Origin: Bacteroidales bacterium
GTDB taxonomy: Bacteria; Bacteroidota; Bacteroidia; Bacteroidales; UBA932
Length of the DNA: 24,456 bases
Direction of reading: 5' to 3'
NCBI GenBank assembly: GCA_024681565.1
Contig: JAILAO010000152.1
Span: 1 to 24,456 of the forward strand
The notes under the pieces are model-generated. The model made no database searches and had not been told where the DNA came from. It saw only the letters and a program-made list of their open reading frames with translations. The translations under genes and the position numbers were made by a program. Below are positions 17,081 to 24,456 of the stretch, piece by piece. Within the stretch, counting starts at the first letter, position 1. Each line of letters opens with the position of its first letter.

Positions 17081-17086
17081 AAGGAG
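17081..17086 (+). promoter_or_regulatory. Shine-Dalgarno site of susD3
   Basis: AAGGAG lies 9 bases before the susD3 ATG, inside an 18-base gap after susC3; the other two susC-susD gaps are also exactly 18 bases. Confidence 0.7.
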
Positions 17087-17095
17087 ACTACGAAT

Positions 17096-18670
17096 ATGAA
17101 AAAGATATTTTTTGCATTGATTGCCCTGGCGCTTGTATCGCTTACGGCTTGCAACAAAGAGCTCCTCAATACCAACCCGACTGACGCCGTCTCCGGTGAT
17201 ACGATGTTTACGGACACCGAAGGCGCCATGATGGCCCTCAACGGCACCTACCGCTACATGTGGCAGTGGGGTGTCTCCACGACCGGAAACTATCACCAGT
17301 GCATCGGCCCGCAGGGTTATAACCTGATGGCGGACCTGATGGGTGAAGACTTCGTCCAGGCCGCCCAGGGTAACGGTTGGTTCTGGTTCGACTATCGCTA
17401 CAACGTCAAATCCCGCTACACGGCCGGTTCCTGGCGTTCGTATGACATGTGGAATTACTACTACACCCTGATAGCCAACTGCAACTACATCATCAACGCC
17501 ATGGCGGAAATCGAGGGTGATCCGGATGAGATCAACTACATCCTCGGCAACGCCTATGCCATCCGTGCCTGGAGCTATGCCTATTGCGGTATGATCTTCG
17601 CCCGCAGCTATATCGGCCACGAGGACCGTCTCTGCGTTCCTATCTATACCGAGCCGACCTATGCCGGTACCACCGGCAAGGCCCGTTCCACCAACAAGGA
17701 GGTCTTCGCCCAGGCGATGAGCGACATCAACCAGGCCATCAGCCTGATCGCCGATCACGCCCAGAATCATGTCACGCACATCGACAAGTATGTCGCCAAC
17801 GGCATCAAGGCCCGTATCGCCCTCTATATGGGTGACTACCAGACTGCCCACGACGCTGCTTCCATCGCAGTCGCCGGCGCCAGCTATGCCTATGATTCCA
17901 ACTTCCGCTACAACGACGCTACGCACGGCAGTGTCCTCTGGGGCGCCGAGATCATCTCCACCCAGGGTACGACCAACCCGCAGTTCCTGGCCCATATGGA
18001 TTACCGCTTCGGCGGCTACGGCGACGCTTCCCGCAAGTGCGCCAGCGCCTGGCTGTATGGGAAGATGGGTGCCAACGACAAGCGTGCTGCCGACTGGTGG
18101 AGCTATGAGGTCCTGAAGGACGGTTCTACGAAGGGTTACCAGCAGTATAAGTTCCTCTTCCAGGATCCGAGCAGCCCGATGACCGGTGCAGACCACATCT
18201 TTATGCGCGCTCCTGAGATGCAGCTGATCATCGCCGAGACGGCTTGCCGCCTGGGCAATGAGAGCGAGGCCAAGACGGCGCTCAACGCCCTGATGGCTAC
18301 CCGTGACGCGGATTACGACTGCTCCGGCCTCACCGGTACCGACCTTGCTACGATCACGACCGAGGAGACGGGTTCCCTGCTTGAGGAGATCATCCTCCAG
18401 CGCCGTATCGAACTCTGGGGCGAGTATGGCCGTATCTATGATATCAAGCGTCTCCGCCAGGGCTTCATCCGTACCACGGAGATGGGCCACCCGGCTGCCG
18501 CCCTGATGACTTCCCTGCATCTGAACGATCCCGAGTCCTTCGACTGGGTGCTTACCATTCCGCAGGCCGAGTTCGACGCCAACCCTTACATGGTTCAGAA
18601 CCCGATCTCGAGCTATGCTACCGCCACCGAGGGTGACGATCCTTCCCTGACTCCGGTTGTTGCCGAATAA
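17096..18670 (+). CDS. SusD/RagB-family surface nutrient-binding lipoprotein (SusD3)
   Basis: A 524-residue lipoprotein (MKKIFFALIALALVSLTAC, lipidated Cys19). It carries the SusD pattern: LLNTNPTDAVSGDTMFTD, MMALNGTYRYM, WNYYYTLIANCNYIINAM, and the conserved helix YILGNAYAIRAWSYAYCGMIFARSY. The C-terminal part has MQLIIAETACRLGNESEAKTALNALMATRD and EEIILQRRIELWGEYGRIYDIKRLRQGF, diagnostic of SusD/RagB. It partners SusC3 as the substrate-capturing lid. It lies in the same reading phase as susC3 and has the same strict codon bias. A surface lipoprotein gene follows after 21 bases. Substrate unknown. Confidence 0.95.
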   Translation: MKKIFFALIALALVSLTACNKELLNTNPTDAVSGDTMFTDTEGAMMALNGTYRYMWQWGVSTTGNYHQCIGPQGYNLMADLMGEDFVQAAQGNGWFWFDYRYNVKSRYTAGSWRSYDMWNYYYTLIANCNYIINAMAEIEGDPDEINYILGNAYAIRAWSYAYCGMIFARSYIGHEDRLCVPIYTEPTYAGTTGKARSTNKEVFAQAMSDINQAISLIADHAQNHVTHIDKYVANGIKARIALYMGDYQTAHDAASIAVAGASYAYDSNFRYNDATHGSVLWGAEIISTQGTTNPQFLAHMDYRFGGYGDASRKCASAWLYGKMGANDKRAADWWSYEVLKDGSTKGYQQYKFLFQDPSSPMTGADHIFMRAPEMQLIIAETACRLGNESEAKTALNALMATRDADYDCSGLTGTDLATITTEETGSLLEEIILQRRIELWGEYGRIYDIKRLRQGFIRTTEMGHPAAALMTSLHLNDPESFDWVLTIPQAEFDANPYMVQNPISSYATATEGDDPSLTPVVAE

Positions 18671-18691
18671 TTCACTTTAGATCGATCGAAT

Positions 18692-19483
18692 ATGAAAAAT
18701 ATTTTCAAAAGTATCTTTGTGCTGGGCGCAGCTGCAGCGTTGGCTGTATCCTGTAATGTTGACAACATCGGAACGACTTTCGAGAACAGCGAGAACAATG
18801 CCGGTGTTTCCTTCCTTCAGTCCACCATCTCCAATACGGAGATCTCGGCTACCCAGACCAGCTTTGATATCACGCTGGGCCGTCGCAACAGCGATGGTTC
18901 GCTGACTGTCAGCCTCGAGTCTTCTCTCCCGTCCACGATCGGTGTCCCCTCCAGCGTCACCTTCGCTGCCGGAGAAGCTTCCGCTACCATCACCCTTGAC
19001 CTGTCCGCCATGGTTGTCGGTACGGCCTACAAGGGATCGATCGCCATCGTCTCCGACGAAACGGATGATCTGTCCAAGAGCGAAGTCAACTGTGTTTTCC
19101 AGAAAGCCTACACCTGGGAGCAGATCGGTACCGGTACTTATACCTACAATCCGGACTGCCTCTTCAGCGGCTCCGATCCCGGTCTGCCTATCTATAAGGC
19201 GGTCGGCCTCCCGGTCTACAAGATCGCCAACTGGTGCTACGGTGTCGACTTCCTGTTTACGCTCAATTCCGACAACACCACGACGGTGCACGACCAGTAC
19301 ATCGGCTACACGCACTCCACGTACGGCAAGATCTATATCGACGACGTGAACGACTATGCCGGTTCTACCGCCTTCCCGTCCGGTGAATGGGATTCTTCCT
19401 CCAAGACCTATACCTTCTATGTCATCTACTATGATGCAACGGGTCCCTGGGGCTATGGCTTCGAATCCTTCGAGATGGACTAA
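18692..19483 (+). CDS. Surface lipoprotein of the susC3 operon, Calx-beta-like N-terminal domain
   Basis: A 263-residue lipoprotein (MKNIFKSIFVLGAAAALAVSC, lipidated Cys21). Residues about 38-135 look like one beta-sandwich domain; SSVTFAAGEASATITLDLS resembles Calx-beta or Ig-like repeats in Bacteroidota surface proteins. The C-terminal half (from TWEQIGTGTYTYNPDCLF near 143) is rich in Trp, Tyr and Phe, as in ligand-binding surface proteins, and holds two cysteines in the mature part near residues 152 and 182. It is the last gene of the susC3 operon and is followed by a terminator. By position it is a SusE/SusF-type helper, but I do not recognise the exact family and cannot name its ligand. 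Confidence 0.75.
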   Translation: MKNIFKSIFVLGAAAALAVSCNVDNIGTTFENSENNAGVSFLQSTISNTEISATQTSFDITLGRRNSDGSLTVSLESSLPSTIGVPSSVTFAAGEASATITLDLSAMVVGTAYKGSIAIVSDETDDLSKSEVNCVFQKAYTWEQIGTGTYTYNPDCLFSGSDPGLPIYKAVGLPVYKIANWCYGVDFLFTLNSDNTTTVHDQYIGYTHSTYGKIYIDDVNDYAGSTAFPSGEWDSSSKTYTFYVIYYDATGPWGYGFESFEMD

Positions 19484-19499
19484 TTGTCTGTAAATCTAT

Positions 19500-19541
19500 A
19501 CAAAAGGAGCGTCATCAACGGGTGCGCTCCTTTTGTGTTTT
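19500..19541 (+). terminator. Intrinsic terminator of the susC3 operon
   Basis: A perfect 12-bp stem (19500-19511 with 19525-19536; ACAAAAGGAGCG pairs with CGCTCCTTTTGT) around a 13-base loop, with a T-rich 3' side running into GTTTT. It lies 16 bases after the last operon stop. The rest of the 86-base gap before the subtilase gene shows no recognisable promoter. Confidence 0.85.
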
Positions 19542-19569
19542 CAAACGATCCGACTAAACTGAGTCAAGC

Positions 19570-22191
19570 ATGTTCCGAAAAACCCTCTTCTTCCTTGCCC
19601 TTTCGGGAGCCTTCCTGCTGTCGTCCTGCTCTGAGAAAGGAGATATGCCGCAGGTCCCCGGGATGCAGGCGGATGTGTCTCCGGAGGTGCCGGCAGGCGC
19701 CCGCCCCGGACACCTCCGGGTCAAATTCAAGAACGAGCCCGCCGCGACCAAGGCGGCCGGACTGGATCTGGATGCCCTGGGTACTTATACCCTGACGCGG
19801 ACTTTCCCGCCGGCCGGCCGTTTCGAAGAACGGCACCGCCGCGCCGGCCTGCACCTTTGGTATGACATCCGTTTCGACGGGTCGCTCCCGCTTTCCAAGG
19901 CGGGGCAGAGCGTCTCTTCGCTGGAAGATGTCGAGGTGGTGGAGTATGTCCCGGAGGTCCGGCCGATGCAACTGACGTACCCGTATAACGATCCCCAGCT
20001 GCCCAAGCAATGGAATCTTCAGAATCCGGGCGGCAAGGACCAGTGGGCGGAAGGCTGTGATGTCAACGCTTTCCGGGCCTGGACCATCGAGACCGGCAAA
20101 CCGGAGGTAATCGTTGCCGTCAACGATATGGGGGTGGATTATACCCATGAAGACCTGGCCGCCAATATGTGGGTCAATACGGCAGAGTACCATGGCAAAC
20201 CGGGGGAGGACGATGACGGGAACGGCTTCGTCGACGATATCTATGGCTACAGTTTCATGTCCTACGACGGAGAGACCCTGGTCGGCAAACTGGAACCGGG
20301 GGATCACGGGACCCATGTGGCCGGTACGATCGCGGCGGTCAACAACAACGGGACCGGCGTGGCCGGCGTGGCCGGCGGGGACGGGACTTCGGGCTCCGGC
20401 GTGCGGATCATGAGCACGCAGACCCTCGACGGACGGAACAATGCGGATACTCCGGCATCTTTCGTGTATGCCGCCGACAACGGTGCGGTGCTGGTCAACT
20501 GCAGCTGGGGGTTTGTGGACAATGTCTCCCCGACGCCCCAGTCCTACGTCGATGCCATCGATTATTTCAACACCTATGCAGGCGTGGATGAGAACGGCGT
20601 CCAGACCGGACCGATGATCGGGGGACTGGTCATCTTCGCCGCCGGAAACGACGGACGCGAGTCCGAGCGTCCGGCGATGGACGACAATGTCTTCGCCGTG
20701 GCTGCCCTGAGCGCCAATTATGTCCGTTCCTATTTCACGAGCTATGGCGAGTGGGTGGACATTTCTGCCCCCGGCGGTGATGCCAACCGCAATACCTACA
20801 TCCTCTCCACCTTGCCGGACAATACCTACGGCAATATGCAGGGGTCGTCCATGGCGGCGCCGCATGTGACCGGCGTGGCCGCGCTGATCATTTCGCACTA
20901 TGGTGTCGGACACAAAGGATTCACGCGCGACCGGCTGATCTGGTTGCTCCAGAGTACAGCCGACAAGAAAGCCCTTGAGGAGAACGGGTCCTATGCCACC
21001 CGCCTGGGCGCCGGACTGGTCGATGCCTATGCCGCCTTGCAGGCGGCGTCCGATGTGACACCGAATCCCGTGACGGACCTGTCGGCGAAAGCGCATGCCA
21101 ACTATGTCGATCTCTCCTGGACGGTTCCGGCCGCTTCGGGCGGGGAGCTTCCGTTCTGCTATCGCGTGTTCTATTCGGAACAGTCCCTGGCGGCGCTGGA
21201 TCCGTCCGCTCCCGCAGCGGGTGTCCGGCAGTTGACCGTTCCCGGAAGCGGGTATGCTTCCGGGGATGCCCTGGCTGCCTCCCTGTCCGGACTTTCGTTC
21301 AATACGACTTATCATTTCCGCATCTGCTCCGAAGCGCTGATGGGACGGCTCTCTTCTCTTTCCGGCGAAAAGACCGAGACGACGGGGGCGAATGCCGCCC
21401 CGAAAGTGACGCCGCTGGACGGGGTCTCCCTCAAGCTGGCGTCTCACGCGAGCGGAACGATGCGTTTCAGTCTGGAGGATCCGGACGGCCATCCGATGAG
21501 TTATACGGTGACTGAGGAAATGCCCGGGATGAAAGCTTCTTTCTCGGACGGGGTCGTAACCTTGACGATCAATGCTTTACAGGCGGAGGAAGGAAAGACC
21601 TATCCGGGCGTGCTGACCGTTACGGACGGTTATGCCGAGACCGTGCAGAAATTCAGCTACACCATTCTGGAGAACCATGCTCCGGAGGCGGTTACCTCTT
21701 TTGAGGACCATCGCTTCGGTGCTACGGGCGAGACGCTGTCCTACCGGCTGGGCGATTATTTCCGGGACAGTGACGGCGAAGAACTGAGCTATACGGCCAC
21801 CCTGGGTGGAACGGCGCTGATCGTCAACTGCACGGTGTCCGGAGATGAACTGACCGTGAAGGCCAATTCGTATGGATCGACGACCGTGACCGTGACCGCG
21901 ACGGATGCCCGCGGCCTCAGCGCCAGCTCGTCTTTCCGGGTCCTGGTCCGTGACAGCACCCGTCCGTACGACCTGTATCCCAATCCGGTCAAGGATGTGC
22001 TCTACCTCCGGGCCGGGGAGCCGCAGACGGCGGACGTAACGGTTTCCGGCAAGTCCGGGGCCGTGGTCTTCTCCCAGGCGGGCGTGTCGCTGGATCCGTT
22101 CGAACCCCTGGCCATCGACCTGAGCGCCCAGCCGGGCGGCAGTTATTATGTCCGGGTCGGGGGAAGCCGCTACACCATCGTGAAACAGTAA
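19570..22191 (+). CDS. Subtilisin-family (S8) serine protease lipoprotein with T9SS sorting domain
   Basis: An 873-residue secreted protease. The N-terminus is a lipoprotein-like signal (MFRKTLFFLALSGAFLLSSC, Cys20), followed by a pro-region to about 140. The S8 domain (about 145-490) has the complete triad: Asp186 in VAVNDMGVD, His246 in DHGTHVAGT and Ser427 in GSSMAAPHVTGVAAL, with Asn360 (AAGN) as oxyanion residue. A fibronectin type III-like domain covers about 497-600, two Ig/cadherin-like segments about 605-790 (SYRLGDYFRDSDGEELSYTA), and residues 800-873 match a type A T9SS sorting domain, starting LYPNPVKDVLYL and ending YTIVKQ. It is probably exported by type IX secretion and anchored outside. 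The PorV/PorQ-like gene begins 11 bases downstream. The combination of a lipobox Cys with a T9SS domain is unusual; the Cys may be fortuitous. Confidence 0.93.
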   Translation: MFRKTLFFLALSGAFLLSSCSEKGDMPQVPGMQADVSPEVPAGARPGHLRVKFKNEPAATKAAGLDLDALGTYTLTRTFPPAGRFEERHRRAGLHLWYDIRFDGSLPLSKAGQSVSSLEDVEVVEYVPEVRPMQLTYPYNDPQLPKQWNLQNPGGKDQWAEGCDVNAFRAWTIETGKPEVIVAVNDMGVDYTHEDLAANMWVNTAEYHGKPGEDDDGNGFVDDIYGYSFMSYDGETLVGKLEPGDHGTHVAGTIAAVNNNGTGVAGVAGGDGTSGSGVRIMSTQTLDGRNNADTPASFVYAADNGAVLVNCSWGFVDNVSPTPQSYVDAIDYFNTYAGVDENGVQTGPMIGGLVIFAAGNDGRESERPAMDDNVFAVAALSANYVRSYFTSYGEWVDISAPGGDANRNTYILSTLPDNTYGNMQGSSMAAPHVTGVAALIISHYGVGHKGFTRDRLIWLLQSTADKKALEENGSYATRLGAGLVDAYAALQAASDVTPNPVTDLSAKAHANYVDLSWTVPAASGGELPFCYRVFYSEQSLAALDPSAPAAGVRQLTVPGSGYASGDALAASLSGLSFNTTYHFRICSEALMGRLSSLSGEKTETTGANAAPKVTPLDGVSLKLASHASGTMRFSLEDPDGHPMSYTVTEEMPGMKASFSDGVVTLTINALQAEEGKTYPGVLTVTDGYAETVQKFSYTILENHAPEAVTSFEDHRFGATGETLSYRLGDYFRDSDGEELSYTATLGGTALIVNCTVSGDELTVKANSYGSTTVTVTATDARGLSASSSFRVLVRDSTRPYDLYPNPVKDVLYLRAGEPQTADVTVSGKSGAVVFSQAGVSLDPFEPLAIDLSAQPGGSYYVRVGGSRYTIVKQ

Positions 22192-22202
22192 ACGCACATG
22201 CT

Positions 22203-23093
22203 ATGAAAAAGATATTGCTTCTTTTCCTCCTGGCGGCCGGGACGCTGTCCGCCGCCGCCCAGAGCGCTCCGGCCCTGCTGGTGGGATCCGACCCTGCCGT
22301 GTATGCGACGGGAGGGACATCCCTGGTCCGGACCGCCGGTGCTTTTGCCGTGGACAACAACGCGGCAGCCATGTCCCTGTCCGGGGGACGTTTCGATGTG
22401 GCGGCCACGTATGGGATGTGGGCGCCGAAGACCGCTGCCAACCTGATGGCCGGACTGGGCGCTTTCTATCGGGTGAATGACCGGCTTGCCGTCGGTTTCT
22501 CCGGGCGGATGCTGCGGGACAGACCCTATGATGCCGCTGCGGTGAGCGGCCAGGTGACCGGGACCTTCACCCCGTCGGACCTTGTGGCCGGGCTGGGCGT
22601 GTCCTATGCGGTGATGGACGGACTGTCCGTCGGCGTAGCCGGACGCTTCCTGTCTTCCGCCATCGCCGCGAACCTGAAGGGATCGGCTTTTGCCGCCGAC
22701 ATCACGGCGATGTATGCGCGCGATGCCTTCCGTGCCGCCCTGGGTGTTTCCAACATCGGTTCACCGCTCAGCTACGGTTCTGCGAAATATGCCCTGCCGA
22801 TGATGGCCCGTCTGGGAGGTGCTTATTCTGCTGCCGGCTTTACGGCCGGTTTCGAGGCGGATTATCTTTTCTCCGGCGCGTTGATGGCGGGACTGGGCCT
22901 CGAGTACTGTCTTGCGGAAATCGTTTCGCTCCGCGGCGGTTTCCATTACGGCGATGCCGCCAAGGCCGTCCCGACCTATGCCTCGCTGGGCGTAGGCGTG
23001 CAGTATGCCGGATTCCATCTGGATGCTGCCTTCATGACCGCATCCAAGACCCTGGGCAATACGCTTACGGTAAGTCTGGGATACGCCTTCTAG
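22203..23093 (+). CDS. PorV/PorQ-like outer-membrane beta-barrel protein
   Basis: A 296-residue outer-membrane protein with a signal peptide (MKKILLLFLLAAGTLSAAAQ) and a body of alternating strands ending in SLGYAF, the aromatic C-terminus of barrel proteins. TAGAFAVDNNAAAMSLSGG near residues 44-62 resembles the conserved N-terminal 'NPA' region of PorV/PorQ, FadL-related T9SS components that carry cargo off the translocon to the attachment complex. It follows the T9SS-tagged subtilase by 11 bases and is very likely co-transcribed, which supports a dedicated T9SS helper. It is shorter than typical PorV, and PorQ or an uncharacterised relative is possible. Its stop codon overlaps that of the convergent miaA in a shared CTAG. 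Confidence 0.72.
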   Translation: MKKILLLFLLAAGTLSAAAQSAPALLVGSDPAVYATGGTSLVRTAGAFAVDNNAAAMSLSGGRFDVAATYGMWAPKTAANLMAGLGAFYRVNDRLAVGFSGRMLRDRPYDAAAVSGQVTGTFTPSDLVAGLGVSYAVMDGLSVGVAGRFLSSAIAANLKGSAFAADITAMYARDAFRAALGVSNIGSPLSYGSAKYALPMMARLGGAYSAAGFTAGFEADYLFSGALMAGLGLEYCLAEIVSLRGGFHYGDAAKAVPTYASLGVGVQYAGFHLDAAFMTASKTLGNTLTVSLGYAF

Positions 23094-23962
23094 ACCTCCA
23101 CCCAGTGGATGCGGACGCCGCTGCGTTCCATTCCGCGGAACCAGGTCATCTGCCGCTTGGCGAACTGATGGATCGCAATAGCGAGCTTCCCGCGCATTTC
23201 GTCGTAGGGGAGCTCGCCTTGCAGATAGAGGGTAACATATTTGTACTCAAGTCCGTAGGAAATGAGTGCCTCGGCGGGGACGCCGCGCTCCGGCAGTCCG
23301 CGGATCTCGTCTGCCATCCCTTCCTGCAGCCGGGCATCCAGCCGGGCGTCGATGCGCGCGTTGCGCGTGTCGCGGTCCACCAGCGTGCCGATGAAGAAAG
23401 GCTGCTGCGGAAGGCCTTCACGGACGGGTGTCTACCCACGGGCGGCGCTCAGGGGCGTTTTCTCCGAGAAATCATAGCCGCGCGTGACGGCATTGATGTA
23501 CATGCCCGTTCCTCCGCAGAGGATGGGTACGGCACCGCGGGCGCGGATGTCGGTATACACGCGGGTGAAGTCCTGCTGGTACTGCCAGACATTGTACTGT
23601 GTCCCGGGTTCGGCGATGTCGATGAGGTGGTAGGGGACATCGCCGTATTCCGCGAGGTCCTTGCCCGTTCCGATGTCCATCCCGCGGTAAACCTGCCGGG
23701 AGTCTGCGGAGATGATCTCGGCACCGGTGACGCCGGGACCGTCCGTCATCCGGGCGGGACAGCCCTCGAAAAGCCCCAGGGCCACGGCGGCCCGGATCTC
23801 TTCGGCGAGTCCGACGGCATAGCGGGTCTTGCCGGAGGCCGTCGGGCCGAGTACGACGATCAGGTCGCAGCGCCCGGAAGCATAGTCGGCAGCCAGTGCG
23901 GCCAGGTCGAGCCGCTCGGGTTGGGGCAGCTCGGCGATGATGCTATGTTTGAGGCGGGGCAT
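23090..23962 (-). pseudogene. miaA: tRNA dimethylallyltransferase (MiaA), internally deleted and interrupted by an in-frame stop
   Basis: MiaA transfers a dimethylallyl group to A37 of tRNAs that read codons starting with U. The first part (23962-23435, 176 residues) has the P-loop GPTASGKT (39-46), the ISADSRQVYRGMDIGTGK block (84-101) and CGGTGMYINAV. An in-frame TAG then lies at 23432-23434. In the same frame the rest continues: PFFIGTLVDRDTRNARID, LISYGLEYKYVTLYLQGEL and IAIHQFAKRQMTWFRGMER, which are canonical for the Bacteroidota enzyme. Compared with the family, about 60 residues between GTGMYINAV and PFFIGT are missing, including the usual RAIRAIEI-type segment. There is no frameshift; the defects are an in-frame deletion and an amber stop. 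A local sequencing or assembly error is possible. The 30-residue N-terminal extension before the P-loop is unusual. It follows smpB by 4 bases. Confidence 0.75.
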
Positions 23963-23966
23963 GCGT

Positions 23967-24425
23967 CTATTCTCTTTCCATTTCCCGGCGGATGTCTTTC
24001 TCCTTGATGGTGGCGCGCTTGTCGAATTCCTTCTTGCCTTTGGCGAGCGCGATATGCAGCTTCGCGAAGCCGTTGGCCGCGATGTAGGCGCGGACGGCCA
24101 CGATGGTCAGTCCCTTGGTCTTGACTGCCTGCGCGAGGTGTTTGAGCTCGCGGCGGGTGAGCAGGAGCTTCCGGTCGCGCAGCGGTTCATGGCTGCTCCA
24201 GGCCGACGCCCAGAAGTAGGTGGCGACATTCATCCCGCGCACGTAGAGTTCTCCTCCGGAGAAATAGCAATAGGCATCCTGGAGAGAGGCCTTGCCGGCG
24301 CGGAGGGATTTGATCACCGTGCCTACGAGCACGATGCCGGCGTCGTACTCCTCGTGGAACTCGTAGTCGAACGACGCCCGCTTGTTGGTGATGCGGACCT
24401 GCTGGGGCTTTTTTTCTTTGCTCAT
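23967..24425 (-). CDS. smpB: SsrA-binding protein SmpB
   Basis: A 152-residue protein that binds tmRNA (SsrA) and brings it to stalled ribosomes for trans-translation. Motifs are canonical: ITNKRASFDYEFHEEYDAGIVLVGTVIKSLRAGKASLQDAYC at the start, ELYVRGMNVATY in the middle, RDRKLLLTRRELKHL, then GLTIVAVRAYIAANGFAKLHIALAKGKKEFDKR and the basic tail IKEKDIRREMERE that enters the mRNA channel. Length is normal. The start codon overlaps the stop of the upstream gene (ATGA), and miaA follows after 4 bases, so an operon is likely. Confidence 0.97.
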   Translation of the reverse strand: MSKEKKPQQVRITNKRASFDYEFHEEYDAGIVLVGTVIKSLRAGKASLQDAYCYFSGGELYVRGMNVATYFWASAWSSHEPLRDRKLLLTRRELKHLAQAVKTKGLTIVAVRAYIAANGFAKLHIALAKGKKEFDKRATIKEKDIRREMERE

Positions 24426-24456
24426 AAGGAGAAAGCCTGCTTGATGCGGTCCACGC
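24422..24456 (-). CDS. C-terminal end of an unidentified gene upstream of smpB
   Basis: On the minus strand an open frame enters from the right edge and ends VDRIKQAFSL with a TGA at 24424-24422. That TGA overlaps the smpB ATG by four bases (ATGA), a typical sign of translational coupling. Only about ten codons are visible, so the product cannot be named. Confidence 0.5.
   Translation of the reverse strand, partial: VDRIKQAFSL

Noticed and set aside
13835..18520. A 1561-codon open frame on the minus strand antisense to susC3 and susD3
   Set aside because: Its codons are exact reverse complements of sense codons of two well-recognised genes; it is open only because TTA, CTA and TCA are avoided. 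Its translation is a low-complexity mix rich in V, G, D and I with no domain.
19564..21492. A 642-codon antisense frame over the subtilase gene
   Set aside because: It is codon-phase aligned with the S8 protease, which has a complete catalytic triad; the antisense product shows no motif.
23146..23439. miaA explained by a frameshift into another minus-strand frame
   Set aside because: The N-terminal and C-terminal halves are in the same frame; the intermediate frame encodes a nonsense sequence. The defect is an in-frame stop plus missing codons.
1..24456. CRISPR arrays, tRNA or rRNA genes, insertion sequences
   Set aside because: I saw no regular short repeats with spacers, no cloverleaf or ribosomal RNA sequence, and no transposase; the only recombinase is the serine invertase.

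Overview
The window looks like chromosomal DNA from a GC-rich member of the Bacteroidota, most likely Bacteroidales. The evidence is three SusC/SusD (RagA/RagB) outer-membrane importer pairs, many lipoproteins with Bacteroidota-style lipoboxes, a type IX secretion (T9SS) C-terminal sorting domain with a PorV/PorQ-like partner, an Mpi-family serine invertase, and sites matching the Bacteroidota -7 promoter consensus TAnnTTTG. I cannot assign a genus.

Layout from left to right. (1) 1-1867, minus strand: the N-terminal part of a C10 (streptopain-like) cysteine protease cut by the window edge, preceded in transcription order by a lipoprotein S41 protease with its own promoter. (2) 1978-7953, minus strand: a four-gene operon of susC1, susD1, an Ig-like DUF5011-type lipoprotein and a small lipid-binding-hydrolase-like lipoprotein, closed by a hairpin. 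(3) 8067-12779, minus strand: a two-gene operon, susC2-susD2, closed by a strong intrinsic terminator that lies only about 13 bases before the leader of susC1. (4) 12780-13849: an AT-rich divergent intergenic region holding an Mpi-family invertase gene. (5) 13850-19483, plus strand: susC3, susD3 and a surface lipoprotein, with strongly biased codons and a good terminator. (6) 19570-23093, plus strand: a subtilase lipoprotein with a T9SS sorting domain, followed by a PorV/PorQ-like beta-barrel protein. (7) 23090-24456, minus strand: a broken miaA, then smpB and the last codons of an upstream gene.

The most interesting feature is the combination in the centre. An identical 27-bp sequence lies in inverted orientation on both sides of the invertase gene, and a 24-bp core of it also lies in front of susC1. 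In all three cases it sits exactly 13 bases before the susC start codon. Serine invertases of the Mpi family are known to flip promoters in Bacteroides, so I infer a possible DNA-inversion switch that decides which of three nutrient importers is connected to an active upstream region. A shared promoter or leader sequence is the main alternative.

All three susC-susD junctions also share one design: an 18-base gap with a clear Shine-Dalgarno sequence, which is unusual for this phylum. The co-location of C10, S41 and S8 proteases with RagAB-type importers makes peptide or protein scavenging a plausible theme, but no substrate can be read from the sequence.
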